A stretch of 49,355 nucleotides of DNA from CAZPMT01 sp964587655 (GCA_964587655.1 CAZPMT010000030.1:1-49355), one strand, 5' to 3'. Shown: positions 7,486-17,677, counted from the first letter of the stretch. Program-made: numbers and translations. Notes: generated from the sequence alone by a model not told the origin.

Positions 7486-9489
7486 ATGCGGACGCTGATT
7501 GCGCTGATGTTGGGCATTGGAGTGGTGATGGGGGCCGATGCGCAACGCCCTTCCGGGCTCGCGGGCACGGTTGACGCACCCGCGAAGGGCGCCGCGGCGC
7601 CGCGTCAGTCTCCCAACGCACCCCAGGAGGAGGCGCGCGATCTTCGCAGCCGGATCGCCCAGTTGATGCTTGTCACGCTCCATGGATTGTATGGGCCGAA
7701 TGCGGAAGACAAGCAACTTCTGTCGCAGATCCCGCCAGGCGGCGTCGTCATTCCCTTGATCGTGAAGCCGCAGGATGCGGCGGAGTACATCACGGCGTTG
7801 CGATCCATGCCCATCGAGAAGCAAATGGGAGTCCCCTTGTTCATCGGGGCGAACTTGTATGATCTGCCGCGTCACGAACGCGGCGTCGCCGCATCGTTCG
7901 CACAGCTTCCGTCGCTGCTGTCCATTGCGGCGTCGGGCGACATCGCCCTCACGGAGCGCCTGGCGAAACTCACCGCGGACCACCTCAACATCATGGGATT
8001 CAACCTGAACCTTGGTCCCGCGCTCGACCTAGCGCCGACGCTCGAGGACGCCCCCGGCGGCATCCAGCATTTCGGAAGCAATCCGAATTTCGCTGCCGTG
8101 GCGGGAGGAACAATTCTCACCACGTTGGCGTCCAACGGCGTTCTATGCATGCCGATGGGTTTTCCAGGTGGCGGCTGCAATCGATTGGCCAACTCGCCCG
8201 CCACGCTGCTGACGCCGCGGGCGCGGCTCCTGGAGCAGGACCTGCTTCCGTTCGTTCGCGCGATCGAGCGCGGCGCGCCGATGCTGCACGTGGCGAATAC
8301 GCTGGCGCCGACGATCGATGCCGACAGCCACCCGGCGAGTCTCTCCGAGGCGGTCATACGCGGGCTGATCCGTGATGAGATGAAGTACCAAGGCGTTGTT
8401 GTGGCGGGTCCGATGGACGCGGGGGAGGTCAAGCGCCTTTACGATCCGGCGCAAGCGGCGGTTCTTGCAATCGAGGCCGGCGCCGACATGCTGTACTGGG
8501 GCAATCCGGGCCCGCATGTCTCGAAAGCCGTTGAAACGATTGCGCGCGCCGTCGAGGCGGGTTCGCTCGAACGGACGACGATTCAGACGGCGCTGGATCG
8601 CGTTCTCAAGCTGAAGAAGGATCGAGGGTTGTTGTCGCGAGAGCTTCCGAACAAGAAAAAGGCGGCGGCGCTGGGAACGAGGAGCCGCTATCCGAAAGAA
8701 GCCTACGAGATCGAACGCCGCTCGATTACGCTTGTGCAGAACACGGGCAATGTCCTTCCGCTCACGAAAGACGGCTCCGTTCCGGTTGGCGTAACGGGCG
8801 TCGTGGGGGTTGATGAACTCAAGAAAATGCTCGAAGGCTACCTCAAGCCCGTCGTGGAACAGCCCATCGCCTCCGCCAAACATCTGGGCGACATCGAGGA
8901 CTTCGAAATCGAGCGGCTGACCCAGCACAGCAAGGGACTCCGCACGGTCGTGTGCGTCCTCACGGACATGCCGAAGACGCAGGGGCAAGTGCGGCTGATC
9001 CGCGAACTCAAGAACACCGGGGCGCGCGTCGTGGTTGTGTTTCTCGGCTATCCGCGTCTCGTGCCGAAGCTTGTCGAAGCCGATGCGATTGTGTTGGCCT
9101 ATTGCGATCCGGGAATGTGCGGCGAGAGCCTGAAGGCAGTGGCCGACGTGCTCGTGGGGGAGGGGCCGGTGGCCGTGTTGCCCGGCGTTCGCGAGATGAA
9201 GACGCAGGTGGGCAAGGCGGAGGCTTTTGACGCGGCGGATGTGACGCGTTCACCGGCGGGCCGGCTGCCCGTGTCGTTGGGGGAATCCTTTCCGGCGGGT
9301 TTCGCGCTTTCATACGACGCCTCGGCCAGCATTGCGAAAGCGGAGTGGGACTTCGGCGATGGGAAGCGGACCAAAGGGCTTCGCGTTGAACACGCGTATG
9401 AAACCCCGGGCCGTTACTCGGTAACGCTCACTGTGACCGATAAACGCGATGAACCCACCTCGGGCATGTTTGACGTCGTGGTCGAATAG
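7486..9489 (+). CDS. Secreted GH3-like protein with C-terminal PKD domain, probable pseudo-glycosidase
   Basis: A 667-residue exported protein with signal peptide MRTLIALMLGIGVVMGADAQ. Residues about 50-370 follow the GH3/NagZ barrel: LGPALDLAP, LLTPRARLLEQDLLPF, DADSHPASLSEAVIRGLIRD and AIEAGADMLYWG. The usual catalytic dyad motif KHFPGHG reads MGFPGGG (224-230). The nucleophile segment normally ending in SD reads VVVAGPMDAG (A307, G308), so both acid/base and nucleophile positions appear replaced. Residues 380-590 match a GH3 second domain (RRSITLVQNTGNVLPLTKDG). The C-terminus is a PKD domain (YDASASIAKAEWDFGDG, YSVTLTVTD). It may bind rather than cut sugars. It converges tail to tail with the URO-D-like gene. 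Confidence 0.8.
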   Translation: MRTLIALMLGIGVVMGADAQRPSGLAGTVDAPAKGAAAPRQSPNAPQEEARDLRSRIAQLMLVTLHGLYGPNAEDKQLLSQIPPGGVVIPLIVKPQDAAEYITALRSMPIEKQMGVPLFIGANLYDLPRHERGVAASFAQLPSLLSIAASGDIALTERLAKLTADHLNIMGFNLNLGPALDLAPTLEDAPGGIQHFGSNPNFAAVAGGTILTTLASNGVLCMPMGFPGGGCNRLANSPATLLTPRARLLEQDLLPFVRAIERGAPMLHVANTLAPTIDADSHPASLSEAVIRGLIRDEMKYQGVVVAGPMDAGEVKRLYDPAQAAVLAIEAGADMLYWGNPGPHVSKAVETIARAVEAGSLERTTIQTALDRVLKLKKDRGLLSRELPNKKKAAALGTRSRYPKEAYEIERRSITLVQNTGNVLPLTKDGSVPVGVTGVVGVDELKKMLEGYLKPVVEQPIASAKHLGDIEDFEIERLTQHSKGLRTVVCVLTDMPKTQGQVRLIRELKNTGARVVVVFLGYPRLVPKLVEADAIVLAYCDPGMCGESLKAVADVLVGEGPVAVLPGVREMKTQVGKAEAFDAADVTRSPAGRLPVSLGESFPAGFALSYDASASIAKAEWDFGDGKRTKGLRVEHAYETPGRYSVTLTVTDKRDEPTSGMFDVVVE

Positions 9490-9494
9490 AGCCT

Positions 9495-10691
9495 TCAGAG
9501 CGTCCGTCCGCGGCGGCGATAATACGCCAGACCTTCGATAAGCGCATCGAGGTTTTCCCACGGCACGCCGGGCGTGATCGAGCTGCTCGCGCCCAGGAAT
9601 AGTCCCGTCTTCGGGCCGTTTTCGACGAGCCAGGCGAGTTCGTTCCGGACGTCGTCCGGGGCGCCGAACGGGAGTGTTCGCGTAACGGACACGCCGGCCC
9701 AGATCATCAAGGGATCGCCGTCGCGCGTGCGCATCCGGCAGATACGCTCGTAGTCCATCCCGTCTTCGTATTGGAATCCCTGGAACCCGCTGATGCCGGC
9801 CTCGATCAAACGCGGCGTCATTTCCATAAGATTGCCATCGCAATGCCAAAGCAGACGGACGTCCGCCTTCAAGAACGGCTCGATGGACCGCACGAAATGC
9901 GGGAACCAAAGCCGATCGAGCGACCTCACGTCCACGAGCGTCCCTCGGGAATCCGCCATGTCGTGATCCAAACGAAGCACCTTTGGAAGACGGCCTTCCG
10001 TGATCGCGCGCGCGGCGACGGCGTTCTGCTTTTCGGCGAGGCGCGCCTGAAGGGCAAAGTCCTTTTCCATGACCTCGGGATAGACGAGATAGGCGGTCAG
10101 ATAGTTTACGTAACCGTACGTTCCGTAGCGAAGCGCGGGAAATCGGGCGATGCCATAGGGGACTTTCAGGATCTCCGGGCCGAAAAGCTCCTGCACCCTG
10201 TACTCTTCGCGCACGAGAGACGCCGCGGCTTGAGCGTCATCACGGTTTGTCAAGCCACGACAAACTGTGGCGTTTGTCTCGGCGATGGAAGTATCGAGTG
10301 CGGGGAGCACGAAACGTTCCATGTGTTCGACAACGGACTCGGGCGAGTCGATAGTGATGCCATCGAGCACAACGGCTTCCGCTCCGGTCGTCGCGGATCG
10401 CTCCGTGCCGCACTCGAAGCCGTGCACCCCCATGCTTAGCGGATTGTCAGCGAGGTATTGGTCGATCATGCACGTGCCGGCGGCGCGCTGAAAATCGAGA
10501 TAGACGGCGTCGGGATTCCCACGATACGAGCCGGGCGCGTGGCCGGACTTCTTCTCGAGGTAGGCGATATCCATCACGTGCGACATCCAGCTCGCGATGC
10601 CGCGCGTGGGTTTCATCTCGAGCGCGTCAAGGGCCAGGCGCGCCCCTTCTCCCGCTTCTTCGTCTGTGAGCGCTGTCTGCCGCCGGGTCAA
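9495..10691 (-). CDS. Uroporphyrinogen decarboxylase-like (MtaA/URO-D superfamily) protein
   Basis: A 398-residue URO-D-fold protein. Supporting motifs are DADVRLLWHCDGN-type sequence (KADVRLLWHCDGNLMEM), GISGFQGFQYEDG, MIWAGVSVTRTLPFG and FLGASSSITPGVPWENL. In this lineage such proteins sit beside sugar genes rather than heme or corrinoid genes, so heme synthesis is unlikely; a methyltransferase-like or sugar-linked role is possible but unproven. TTG at 10691 is chosen because GGAGGAG lies six bases upstream; a TTG at 10706 would overlap that site. It follows the solute-binding lipoprotein by 51 bases on the same strand. Residues 141-151 (ATVCRGLTNRD) are encoded by a copy of the 29-base palindrome. 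Confidence 0.8.
   Translation of the reverse strand: MTRRQTALTDEEAGEGARLALDALEMKPTRGIASWMSHVMDIAYLEKKSGHAPGSYRGNPDAVYLDFQRAAGTCMIDQYLADNPLSMGVHGFECGTERSATTGAEAVVLDGITIDSPESVVEHMERFVLPALDTSIAETNATVCRGLTNRDDAQAAASLVREEYRVQELFGPEILKVPYGIARFPALRYGTYGYVNYLTAYLVYPEVMEKDFALQARLAEKQNAVAARAITEGRLPKVLRLDHDMADSRGTLVDVRSLDRLWFPHFVRSIEPFLKADVRLLWHCDGNLMEMTPRLIEAGISGFQGFQYEDGMDYERICRMRTRDGDPLMIWAGVSVTRTLPFGAPDDVRNELAWLVENGPKTGLFLGASSSITPGVPWENLDALIEGLAYYRRRGRTL
10241..10269 (+). repeat. 29-base palindromic element, copy A (in URO-D-like gene)
   Basis: Left arm CACGGTTTGTC, loop AAGCCAC, right arm GACAAACTGTG. One arm base differs from the consensus CACAGTTTGTC. It lies inside the URO-D-like gene on the antisense strand and is read in frame as TVCRGLTNR. 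Confidence 0.9.
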
Positions 10692-10742
10692 CGACGTCTC
10701 CTCCAATAATCTCGATCGCGTATTCTACGGGAACCCGAGCAC

Positions 10743-12038
10743 TTACTTCGACGGCTCCCAGCGGTAGGCTAGGTCGAGGTATCGCGTCAATTCAAACTCG
10801 ATTGCGCCCCAAGCCGGGACCAGCGGGGTGTTGCGCCCGGCCTGAAACGCCTGATCGAGTCCCGGATCGACCGCGGCGAGTTTCGAGACGCTCTCCCGCG
10901 TGGGCGCTGAACCTTCGCCCTGCGCTTCGGGACCGGTCAGAAAGTCGATCAGGCTCGCGATGGCCGGCTGTTTCGCGCGGGCGTAACGCGCAAACACCAC
11001 GATCGCGTTGTCCGACAGCATCGAAACGGGGTTCGTCTTGCCTGGGACCGGAGCGACGCCGATGGGAAACGGGGCCCTCTTCATCTGTCCGAGGAGCTCG
11101 CTCGATGCCACCGTCATGGCCACTTTCCCGCGCACGAAAAGATCCGTTCCGGCGCCGGGATCGAGCGCGCCCGCGGGATGCGTCAGTTTTTCCCGACGGA
11201 GAGAGATGATGAAGTCGAGGGCTTCACTAGCTTCCGAACTCGTAAGGCTGCTGGCGGCATTCGTGCACACTTCGCCTCCGGCGGACCACAGCGATTCGAG
11301 GAAAGGCGCGTAACCCATCGGATACTCTTCCGTCTGAAGTCCGCCCCGAATCTTCCTCGCGCAAGCGCGGAGTTCCTCCCATGTTGCAGGCGGGCTTGCG
11401 ATCAAGTCCTTGTTGTAATAGAGCACGTCGCAGAAACCGTCTGCCGGAACGGCGTAGAGATGGCCATTCGCGCTGACGGTATCACGCACGGGCGCGCGGA
11501 GATCCTTGAGGAATTCCGCGGGAAGGATCGCATCCAGCGGGATGATGCGGCCCGACGGGATAAGCCGTGCAAGCCATGACCGCTTTACCATGCCGACATC
11601 CGGCATATCGCCCGCGGCCAGCGAGACCGTGTACTTCTGGATGGCGACGTTCCAGTCGCCGATGAACTGAGCTTTCAGTGTGAATTCTAAGTGCGCGCTC
11701 TTGAAGGAATCGAGCTTTCCAGGTCCGCCCAACATCAGCGGAGAGATGAGAGGATGCGAATAGTACCAGAACGTGACCTCGTTGGGATCATCGGGCGTCT
11801 GCGCCTCCTCCGTTTCCGAGGGTCCTTCCCTGTAAGCGCGATCCTCCTGGAGAATCCGATCGATACGTTGCGCCGCTTTCGCCAGGGCCTCGTGGGGTTC
11901 CAAAGGCGGCTCGGGACTGAAGCACCCGATCGCCACGGACAACAGGAGACAAAGCGACGCACTTTGCGACGCGTTCAGGTTTCCAGAGCGAATGTGGGCT
12001 TCCTCGTTTTCCACGCGCCGCGCGTGAAGTCGGGACAT
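10743..12038 (-). CDS. Extracellular solute-binding lipoprotein (family 1, sugar type)
   Basis: A substrate-binding component for a carbohydrate ABC transporter. A hydrophobic stretch with lipobox (SLCLLLSVAIGC) is followed by a mature protein with family motifs: VTFWYYSHPLI, AGDMPDVGMVKRSWLARL, YAVPADGFCDVLYYNKDLI, PPATWEELRACARKI, LFVRGKVAMTVASSE and PFPIGVAPVPGK. The start is uncertain. ATG at 12038 gives a long n-region and overlaps the upstream GH109-like gene by 64 bases; an unusual codon nearer the lipobox cannot be excluded. No permease or ATPase accompanies it, so it may use a distant transporter. It is co-directional with the GH109-like and URO-D-like genes, suggesting one transcription unit. 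Confidence 0.85.
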   Translation of the reverse strand: MSRLHARRVENEEAHIRSGNLNASQSASLCLLLSVAIGCFSPEPPLEPHEALAKAAQRIDRILQEDRAYREGPSETEEAQTPDDPNEVTFWYYSHPLISPLMLGGPGKLDSFKSAHLEFTLKAQFIGDWNVAIQKYTVSLAAGDMPDVGMVKRSWLARLIPSGRIIPLDAILPAEFLKDLRAPVRDTVSANGHLYAVPADGFCDVLYYNKDLIASPPATWEELRACARKIRGGLQTEEYPMGYAPFLESLWSAGGEVCTNAASSLTSSEASEALDFIISLRREKLTHPAGALDPGAGTDLFVRGKVAMTVASSELLGQMKRAPFPIGVAPVPGKTNPVSMLSDNAIVVFARYARAKQPAIASLIDFLTGPEAQGEGSAPTRESVSKLAAVDPGLDQAFQAGRNTPLVPAWGAIEFELTRYLDLAYRWEPSK

Positions 12039-13294
12039 TCGACCGGCGCGCTTCCCGATGAGATCGACCGCTCCGACAGCGGGATGATCGAGCACATGAC
12101 GACGGAGTCGTAGATGTCAATGGGAGTCTGAGTCTTGTTTCGCACGGCATCGAGGAACTTGACCAGTTCGAGGTGGTCGGTGCCGCCGTGGCTGAACTCG
12201 CCCGCGGAATCCTTCATCGCTTTCCACCACGCGTGTTCGTAATTGTCCTGGTACGGCGCGAACGGCTCCCATTCGTGATACTTCGGGCTCTTGCCTTCGA
12301 TGTAGACAGCGCTCTTGTCCTCGTCATACAGGCCGAGCGTGCCTTGGATCATCCAGCGGTTGTCGTACGGGCGCGGGAGCTGCATGTCGTAATTGATGAC
12401 GACGGTCCTTCCCATTTGTGTCTTGACGACGGACGTGACGATATCGGCCTGCTTGTACTCGCGCCGGGCATTGGGATGGTCCGGACCGAACTTGCGGGCG
12501 AAGTAGGCGTTGATGGCGCGCGAGCTCGTCGCCGTCGAGGTTAAGGTCGCGAACGAATCGCCGCAGTTGATATCCATCCAACTGAGGACGGGCCCCATGC
12601 CGTGCGTGGGATACTGATCCCGGTTGTACTTCATCAGGAACTCGCCGCCCCAGCGCATGTTGCCTTCGGCGTCGAAAAACCAATGATCGATGCAATCGTG
12701 CGAGTGGGCGCAATGGCAGTGCACGATCTCGCCGAGAAGGCCTTCGCGGATCATTTTCAGCACTGCGAGATTGTCGCGGCGGAAGCTCCAGTTCTCGAGC
12801 ATCATGCAGGGGACCTTGGTTTCCTCATGCGTGTTCACGAGCTGCCAGCACTCGTCGAACGACATGGCGGCCGGCACCTCGACGCCGACGTACTTGCCGC
12901 ACTTCATTCCGTGCACGGCCATCGGCGTGTGCCAGTTCCAGGGCGTCGCGATGATCACCGCATCCAGATCGTCGCGGTCCATCAACTGCCGAAAGCTCTC
13001 CTCGTTCGCGGAATAGCCTTCGGGCTTCGCGAGACCGGCCTTGACCACTAGGTCCTGCGCGCGGGAGAGGTTGTCAGCGTTGATATCGCATAGAGCCGGG
13101 AACGAGAGGTCTTTCATGCCGAGCATGATGCCCAGTAATCCCGTTCCGCGCCCGCCCGTGCCGACGACGCCGATCCGCAGAGGCTTCTCCGCAGGCGCAG
13201 GTTCCTGCGCTAACGCCGAGCGCGCAAACTGCATTCCGACCGCTGTTGCCGCACCCAATTCAAAAAACCGCCTCCGATCCATTCTCGTCGCCAT
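11975..13294 (-). CDS. GH109-like Gfo/Idh/MocA oxidoreductase with Tat signal
   Basis: A 439-residue NAD(P)-dependent oxidoreductase-fold protein exported by the Tat route (MDRRRFFELGAATAVG). The Rossmann motif is RIGVVGTGGRGTGLL, followed by PALCDINADNL. GH109-like signatures include YVGVEVPAAMSFDECWQLV, CMMLENWSFRRDNLAVL, GEIVHCHCAHSHD and the C-terminal GTDHLELVKFLDAVR. Known GH109 members cleave alpha-N-acetylgalactosamine using NAD; the precise substrate here is unknown. ATG at 13294 is preferred because AAGGGAATAGCG lies upstream, whereas the ATG at 13315 has none well placed. It appears to head a unit with a solute-binding protein and a URO-D-like protein. Confidence 0.85.
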   Translation of the reverse strand: MATRMDRRRFFELGAATAVGMQFARSALAQEPAPAEKPLRIGVVGTGGRGTGLLGIMLGMKDLSFPALCDINADNLSRAQDLVVKAGLAKPEGYSANEESFRQLMDRDDLDAVIIATPWNWHTPMAVHGMKCGKYVGVEVPAAMSFDECWQLVNTHEETKVPCMMLENWSFRRDNLAVLKMIREGLLGEIVHCHCAHSHDCIDHWFFDAEGNMRWGGEFLMKYNRDQYPTHGMGPVLSWMDINCGDSFATLTSTATSSRAINAYFARKFGPDHPNARREYKQADIVTSVVKTQMGRTVVINYDMQLPRPYDNRWMIQGTLGLYDEDKSAVYIEGKSPKYHEWEPFAPYQDNYEHAWWKAMKDSAGEFSHGGTDHLELVKFLDAVRNKTQTPIDIYDSVVMCSIIPLSERSISSGSAPVECPDFTRGAWKTRKPTFALET

Positions 13295-13342
13295 CGCTAT
13301 TCCCTTCGCAGTCATTTCCTGAATGTCCAGTATATACGAGCG

Positions 13343-13362
13343 CGATTACGATTACGATTACG
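13343..13362. repeat. CGATTA hexamer repeat
   Basis: Three tandem CGATTA units plus CG lie in the 140-base space between the divergent GH109-like and RbsB-like genes. Nothing else in the spacer is recognised apart from TAGAAT at 13399, a possible -10 box without a convincing -35. Confidence 0.7.
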
Positions 13363-13434
13363 GGCCACGAGCACGAGACCTCGATCCTGCTGACGTGATA
13401 GAATGCGCGCGTTCTCTAGTGGAGGAGCAATATC

Positions 13435-14397
13435 ATGAGAAAGATCCGACTCTGCTTGGCAATGGGTATCTGTGTCCTGTTTGCGGCGTTCTTCGGTATG
13501 GGGTGCGGCGGGAAGGAATCGGCGCCGGGCGCCGGGGAAAAGCCCCGCATCGCACTTATCATGAAGTCTTTGGCCAATGAGTTCTTCATGACAATGGAGA
13601 AAGGCGCTCAGGAACATCAGAAAGCCCACTCAGACCAGTATGAATTAGTCGTCAACGGCATCAAGGATGAACTCGACGTAGGCCGGCAGACGGAGCTTGT
13701 CGAACAGATGATCGCGCAGCGCGTCGAGGCCATCGTGATTGCGCCGGCGGATTCGAAGGCGCAGGTATCCGTGTGCAAGAAGGCGCAGGACGCCGGCATT
13801 GTCGTCGTTAACATCGACAACAAGCTCGACGCGGCCGTGCTCGCGGACAAGGGCGTGAAGGTGCCGTTCGTGGGACCGGACAATCGAAAAGGCGCGCGGA
13901 TGGTCGGCGAATTCCTCGCGAAGCGGCTGACCGCGGGAGATGCGGTTGCCATCGTCGAAGGCGTTCCGACGGCGTTCAACGGGCAGCAACGCAAGCTTGG
14001 TTTCGAGGACGCCATGAATGCGTCCGGAATCAAGATCGCAACCTCGCAGTCGGCCGGCTGGGAAATGGCGAAGGCCAATCAGGTGGTGGCCGCGATGATC
14101 ACGGAACACCCGAACATGAAGGCCATCCTCTGCGCGAATGACAGTATGGCGCTAGGAGCCGTGGCTGCGTTGAGAGCCGCGAACAAGTCCGATGCCGTCT
14201 CGGTGGTGGGTTTCGACAACATCTCCGCCGTGCACGACCTCGTCAAAGAAGGCAAGGTCCTCGCCACCGCGGATCAACACGGCGACCAGCTTGCGGTGTT
14301 CGGCATCGAGTACGCTTTGGAGATGCTCGCCAAGAAAGGCGCCCCGTCCGATCGCGAAACACCGGTGGATCTCATCACCAAAGAAACTATCAAGTAG
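13435..14397 (+). CDS. RbsB-like sugar-binding lipoprotein (periplasmic-binding protein type 1)
   Basis: A 320-residue ABC transporter receptor. Signal peptide and lipobox: LCLAMGICVLFAAFFGMGCGG. The mature protein has the ribose/allose-binding pattern: PRIALIMKSLANEFF, QTELVEQMIAQRVEAIVIAP, AGIVVVNIDNKLD, VPFVGPDNRKGARMVGEFL, ILCANDSMALGAVAALRAA and SVVGFDNISAVHDLV. The ATG follows GGAGGAGCAATATC. Such receptors normally pair with RbsA/RbsC-type components, yet the next genes are OppC/OppD/OppF-type with only 54 bases between, an unusual combination. Substrate inferred: a sugar or sugar-like molecule. Confidence 0.93.
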   Translation: MRKIRLCLAMGICVLFAAFFGMGCGGKESAPGAGEKPRIALIMKSLANEFFMTMEKGAQEHQKAHSDQYELVVNGIKDELDVGRQTELVEQMIAQRVEAIVIAPADSKAQVSVCKKAQDAGIVVVNIDNKLDAAVLADKGVKVPFVGPDNRKGARMVGEFLAKRLTAGDAVAIVEGVPTAFNGQQRKLGFEDAMNASGIKIATSQSAGWEMAKANQVVAAMITEHPNMKAILCANDSMALGAVAALRAANKSDAVSVVGFDNISAVHDLVKEGKVLATADQHGDQLAVFGIEYALEMLAKKGAPSDRETPVDLITKETIK

Positions 14398-14451
14398 CGG
14401 GTTCAAGCCGTTCCGCACGCGCGACGCAGCGCGGCACAGCCGAGGGATCGA

Positions 14452-15324
14452 ATGGACGACGCGCGTGAGATCGAAAAAGGCGCTTCGCTCTGGCGCGACG
14501 GGTTGCGGAGACTCGCCAAGAACCGTCTGTCCGTCATCGGACTCGTAATCGTCGGCGTCGCGGTTGTGTTGTCCGCGCTTACGCCGTGGATCGCGCCGTA
14601 CGCCTATGACGAACAGGACCTTGAACTCCGAGCCGTCGGGCCATGCACACAACACTGGCTGGGCACCGATCCGCTGGGCCGCGATCTCCTGACGAGGACC
14701 CTCTATGGGGGGCGGGTCTCGCTGCTGGTGGGGTTCGCCGCCACGGCGGTATCGTTGATCGCTGGCGTGTCGTACGGGGCTTTCTCGGGATTCGCTGGCG
14801 GGCGCACGGACTCCTTCATGATGCGCGTTGTGGATATTCTGTACACGCTTCCGTTCACCATCTTCGTCATAATTCTGATGGTGTTCCTCGGACGGAGCCT
14901 GATCCTGTTGTTTCTCGCGATCGGCGCCGTGCAGTGGCTGACGATGGCCCGCATTGTTCGCGACCGCGTGCGCACGTTGCGCAGGACGGAGTTCGTGGAG
15001 GCCGCGATACTCATGGGCTTCTCGCGAACGCGGATCATTCTGCGGCATCTGATTCCGAACGTCCTGGGACCGGCGATCGTGTACATGACTTTGACGATCC
15101 CGAGCGTCATGTTGCTGGAGGCGTTCCTGAGCTTCCTCGGATTGGGCGTGCAAGCCCCGATGAGTTCATGGGGTGTGTTGATCAAGGAGGGCGCCGACTG
15201 CATGGAAGAATTCCCATGGATGCTCATCTTTCCGAGCATCGCGCTTTCACTCACGCTGTTTTCGCTGAATTTCCTTGGCGACGGCATGCGGGATGCCTTC
15301 GACCCGCAGTCATCGAAGGACTGA
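14452..15324 (+). CDS. OppC/DppC-type ABC transporter permease
   Basis: A 290-residue inner-membrane permease of the peptide/nickel (Opp/Dpp) class. The N-terminal TM (SVIGLVIVGVAVVLSAL) is followed by the OppC hallmark HWLGTDPLGRDLLTRTLYGG. The EAA loop is FVEAAILMGFSRTRIILRHLIPN, followed by LEAFLSFLGLGVQAPMSSWG and a last TM near IFPSIALSLTLFSL. OppC-type permeases normally form a heterodimer with an OppB-type permease, which is absent here. The two ATPase genes follow directly. Confidence 0.92.
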   Translation: MDDAREIEKGASLWRDGLRRLAKNRLSVIGLVIVGVAVVLSALTPWIAPYAYDEQDLELRAVGPCTQHWLGTDPLGRDLLTRTLYGGRVSLLVGFAATAVSLIAGVSYGAFSGFAGGRTDSFMMRVVDILYTLPFTIFVIILMVFLGRSLILLFLAIGAVQWLTMARIVRDRVRTLRRTEFVEAAILMGFSRTRIILRHLIPNVLGPAIVYMTLTIPSVMLLEAFLSFLGLGVQAPMSSWGVLIKEGADCMEEFPWMLIFPSIALSLTLFSLNFLGDGMRDAFDPQSSKD

Positions 15325-15354
15325 TCTGCCGGGCGGCATGAAGATGTGGATTAG

Positions 15355-16352
<998 letters not shown>

Positions 16353-16356
<4 letters not shown>

Positions 16357-17336
16357 GCGATCCCATACTCGATATCATCGATCTGTCGGTTCACTTCCCG
16401 GTGTCGAAGGGGCTCATCTTCAGTCGGCGCATGGGCATTGTGAAGGCCGTCGACGGCGTTTTCTTGGATGTTCAGCGCGGAGAGGTGCTCGGGCTCGTCG
16501 GAGAGTCCGGTTGCGGGAAGACGACGCTGGCCCGCGCCGTCATGCAGCTTGTCGCGCCGACCGAAGGAAGGGTCCTGTTTGAAGGCGTTGATCTTGCTAC
16601 GCTTTCCATGGCGGCCCTTCGCAAGATCCGTCCGCGGCTCCAGATGATCTTCCAGGATCCCTACGCTTCGCTGAACCCGCGCATGACGGTTTTGGATTGC
16701 ATCGCGGAACCCTTGCGGGTCCATGGGTTCGCGAGTCGGCGGGACGCTACGGAACGCGTGACCGCGCTGATGGAGCAGGTGGGGCTTGCGCCGCGTTTCG
16801 TGCGGAAGTATCCCCACGAGTTTTCGGGCGGCCAGCGCCAACGGATCGCCATCGCGCGGGCTCTCGCGCTCGGACCGAGGCTGATTGTCGCCGACGAACC
16901 CGTTTCCGCACTCGATGTCTCGGTGCAGGCTCAGATCCTCAATCTGCTTGGCGGACTCTGCAAGGACCGTGCGCTGACGATGATCCTTGTCTCACACGAC
17001 CTCGCCGTCGTCCGCCATCTCAGTCACAGGATCGCGGTGATGTACTTGGGAAAGATCGTTGAGATAGGCGACGCGGAATTCGTCTTCAACGATCCCCTGC
17101 ATCCCTACACGCAGGCGCTTCTGAGCGCGATTCCGTGGCCCGATCCGGACCACGAACGCGCGCGCGCCCGGACGCTCCTGCACGACGATCCGCCTTCCCC
17201 TCTGAACCCGCGTTCCGGCTGTCCATTCCACCCGCGATGCCCCATCGCCGGCCCCGAATGCTCGCGCACAATACCGCCTTGGGTTGAGAGAGGGCCGCAC
17301 AAGGCCGCGTGTCTCAAGGTGAAACGTTTGGGGTAA
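16353..17336 (+). CDS. OppF/DppF-type ABC transporter ATPase
   Basis: A 327-residue partner ATPase of the preceding OppD-like protein. Walker A is GESGCGKTTLARAV, the Q-loop MIFQDPYASLNPRMTV, the signature FSGGQRQRIAIARAL, Walker B LIVADEPVSALDVS and the switch His is in LVSHDLAVV. The C-terminal oligopeptide-binding-type motif is SGCPFHPRCPIAGPEC. The GTG start overlaps the oppD-like stop by four bases, indicating translational coupling. The operon ends here; a reverse-strand PIN toxin remnant begins three bases after the stop. Confidence 0.94.
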
Positions 17337-17338
17337 GG

Positions 17339-17374
17339 GTCCCAGACCCAGATGTGGGTGTCAAGAACAATCAC
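17339..17374 (-). pseudogene. Truncated PIN-domain toxin remnant
   Basis: The reverse strand begins GTG and reads MIVLDTHIWVWDP, the canonical first strand of a VapC-like PIN toxin with its first acidic residue. Similarity stops after about 12 codons; further downstream the frame is only antisense to the oppF-like gene. The GTG overlaps the stop of the upstream small gene (GTGA), the usual toxin-antitoxin coupling. The remaining roughly 110 codons of a PIN toxin are missing, most simply by a deletion reaching the oppF-like gene end. Confidence 0.6.
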
Positions 17375-17586
17375 TTGAGCGTGCTCCAGTCACTCTCAGC
17401 AACAGGCTTGAACGGTTCGACGTACCGAAAGGGCTTGCCTCGCAATGGGTACCGATCATTGCGGTCGGAGGAACGGTCCTGGCCGCGGACAATGACCTCC
17501 ACCTTGTCGCCCGCTGGAAAGGGTACTCGTTCAATGGTCAGCGTCCCATCCTTCGCAACCACAACTTCAACTCGGAAAGTTTCCAT
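17371..17586 (-). CDS. Small VapB/antitoxin-like protein, now without a complete toxin
   Basis: A 71-residue protein beginning METFRVEVVVAKDGTLTIER, with VPFPAGDKVEVIVRG, a beta-rich segment like an AbrB/SpoVT-type or related antitoxin N-terminus, and a polar tail (FRYVEPFKPVAESDWSTLK). The ATG at 17586 is chosen over 17589 for spacing from GAGAGG. Its stop overlaps the PIN remnant start, which is the main reason for calling it an antitoxin. It could still be expressed as an orphan. The antitoxin family itself is not firmly recognised. Confidence 0.6.
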   Translation of the reverse strand: METFRVEVVVAKDGTLTIERVPFPAGDKVEVIVRGQDRSSDRNDRYPLRGKPFRYVEPFKPVAESDWSTLK

Positions 17587-17677
17587 CATGAACCTCTCAG
17601 GCGCTTCCGCTACCCTATCGTGATAATACCACATACGCGGATTCCCTTCACAGGTGAACCTCTGAGTAAGCGTGAGC

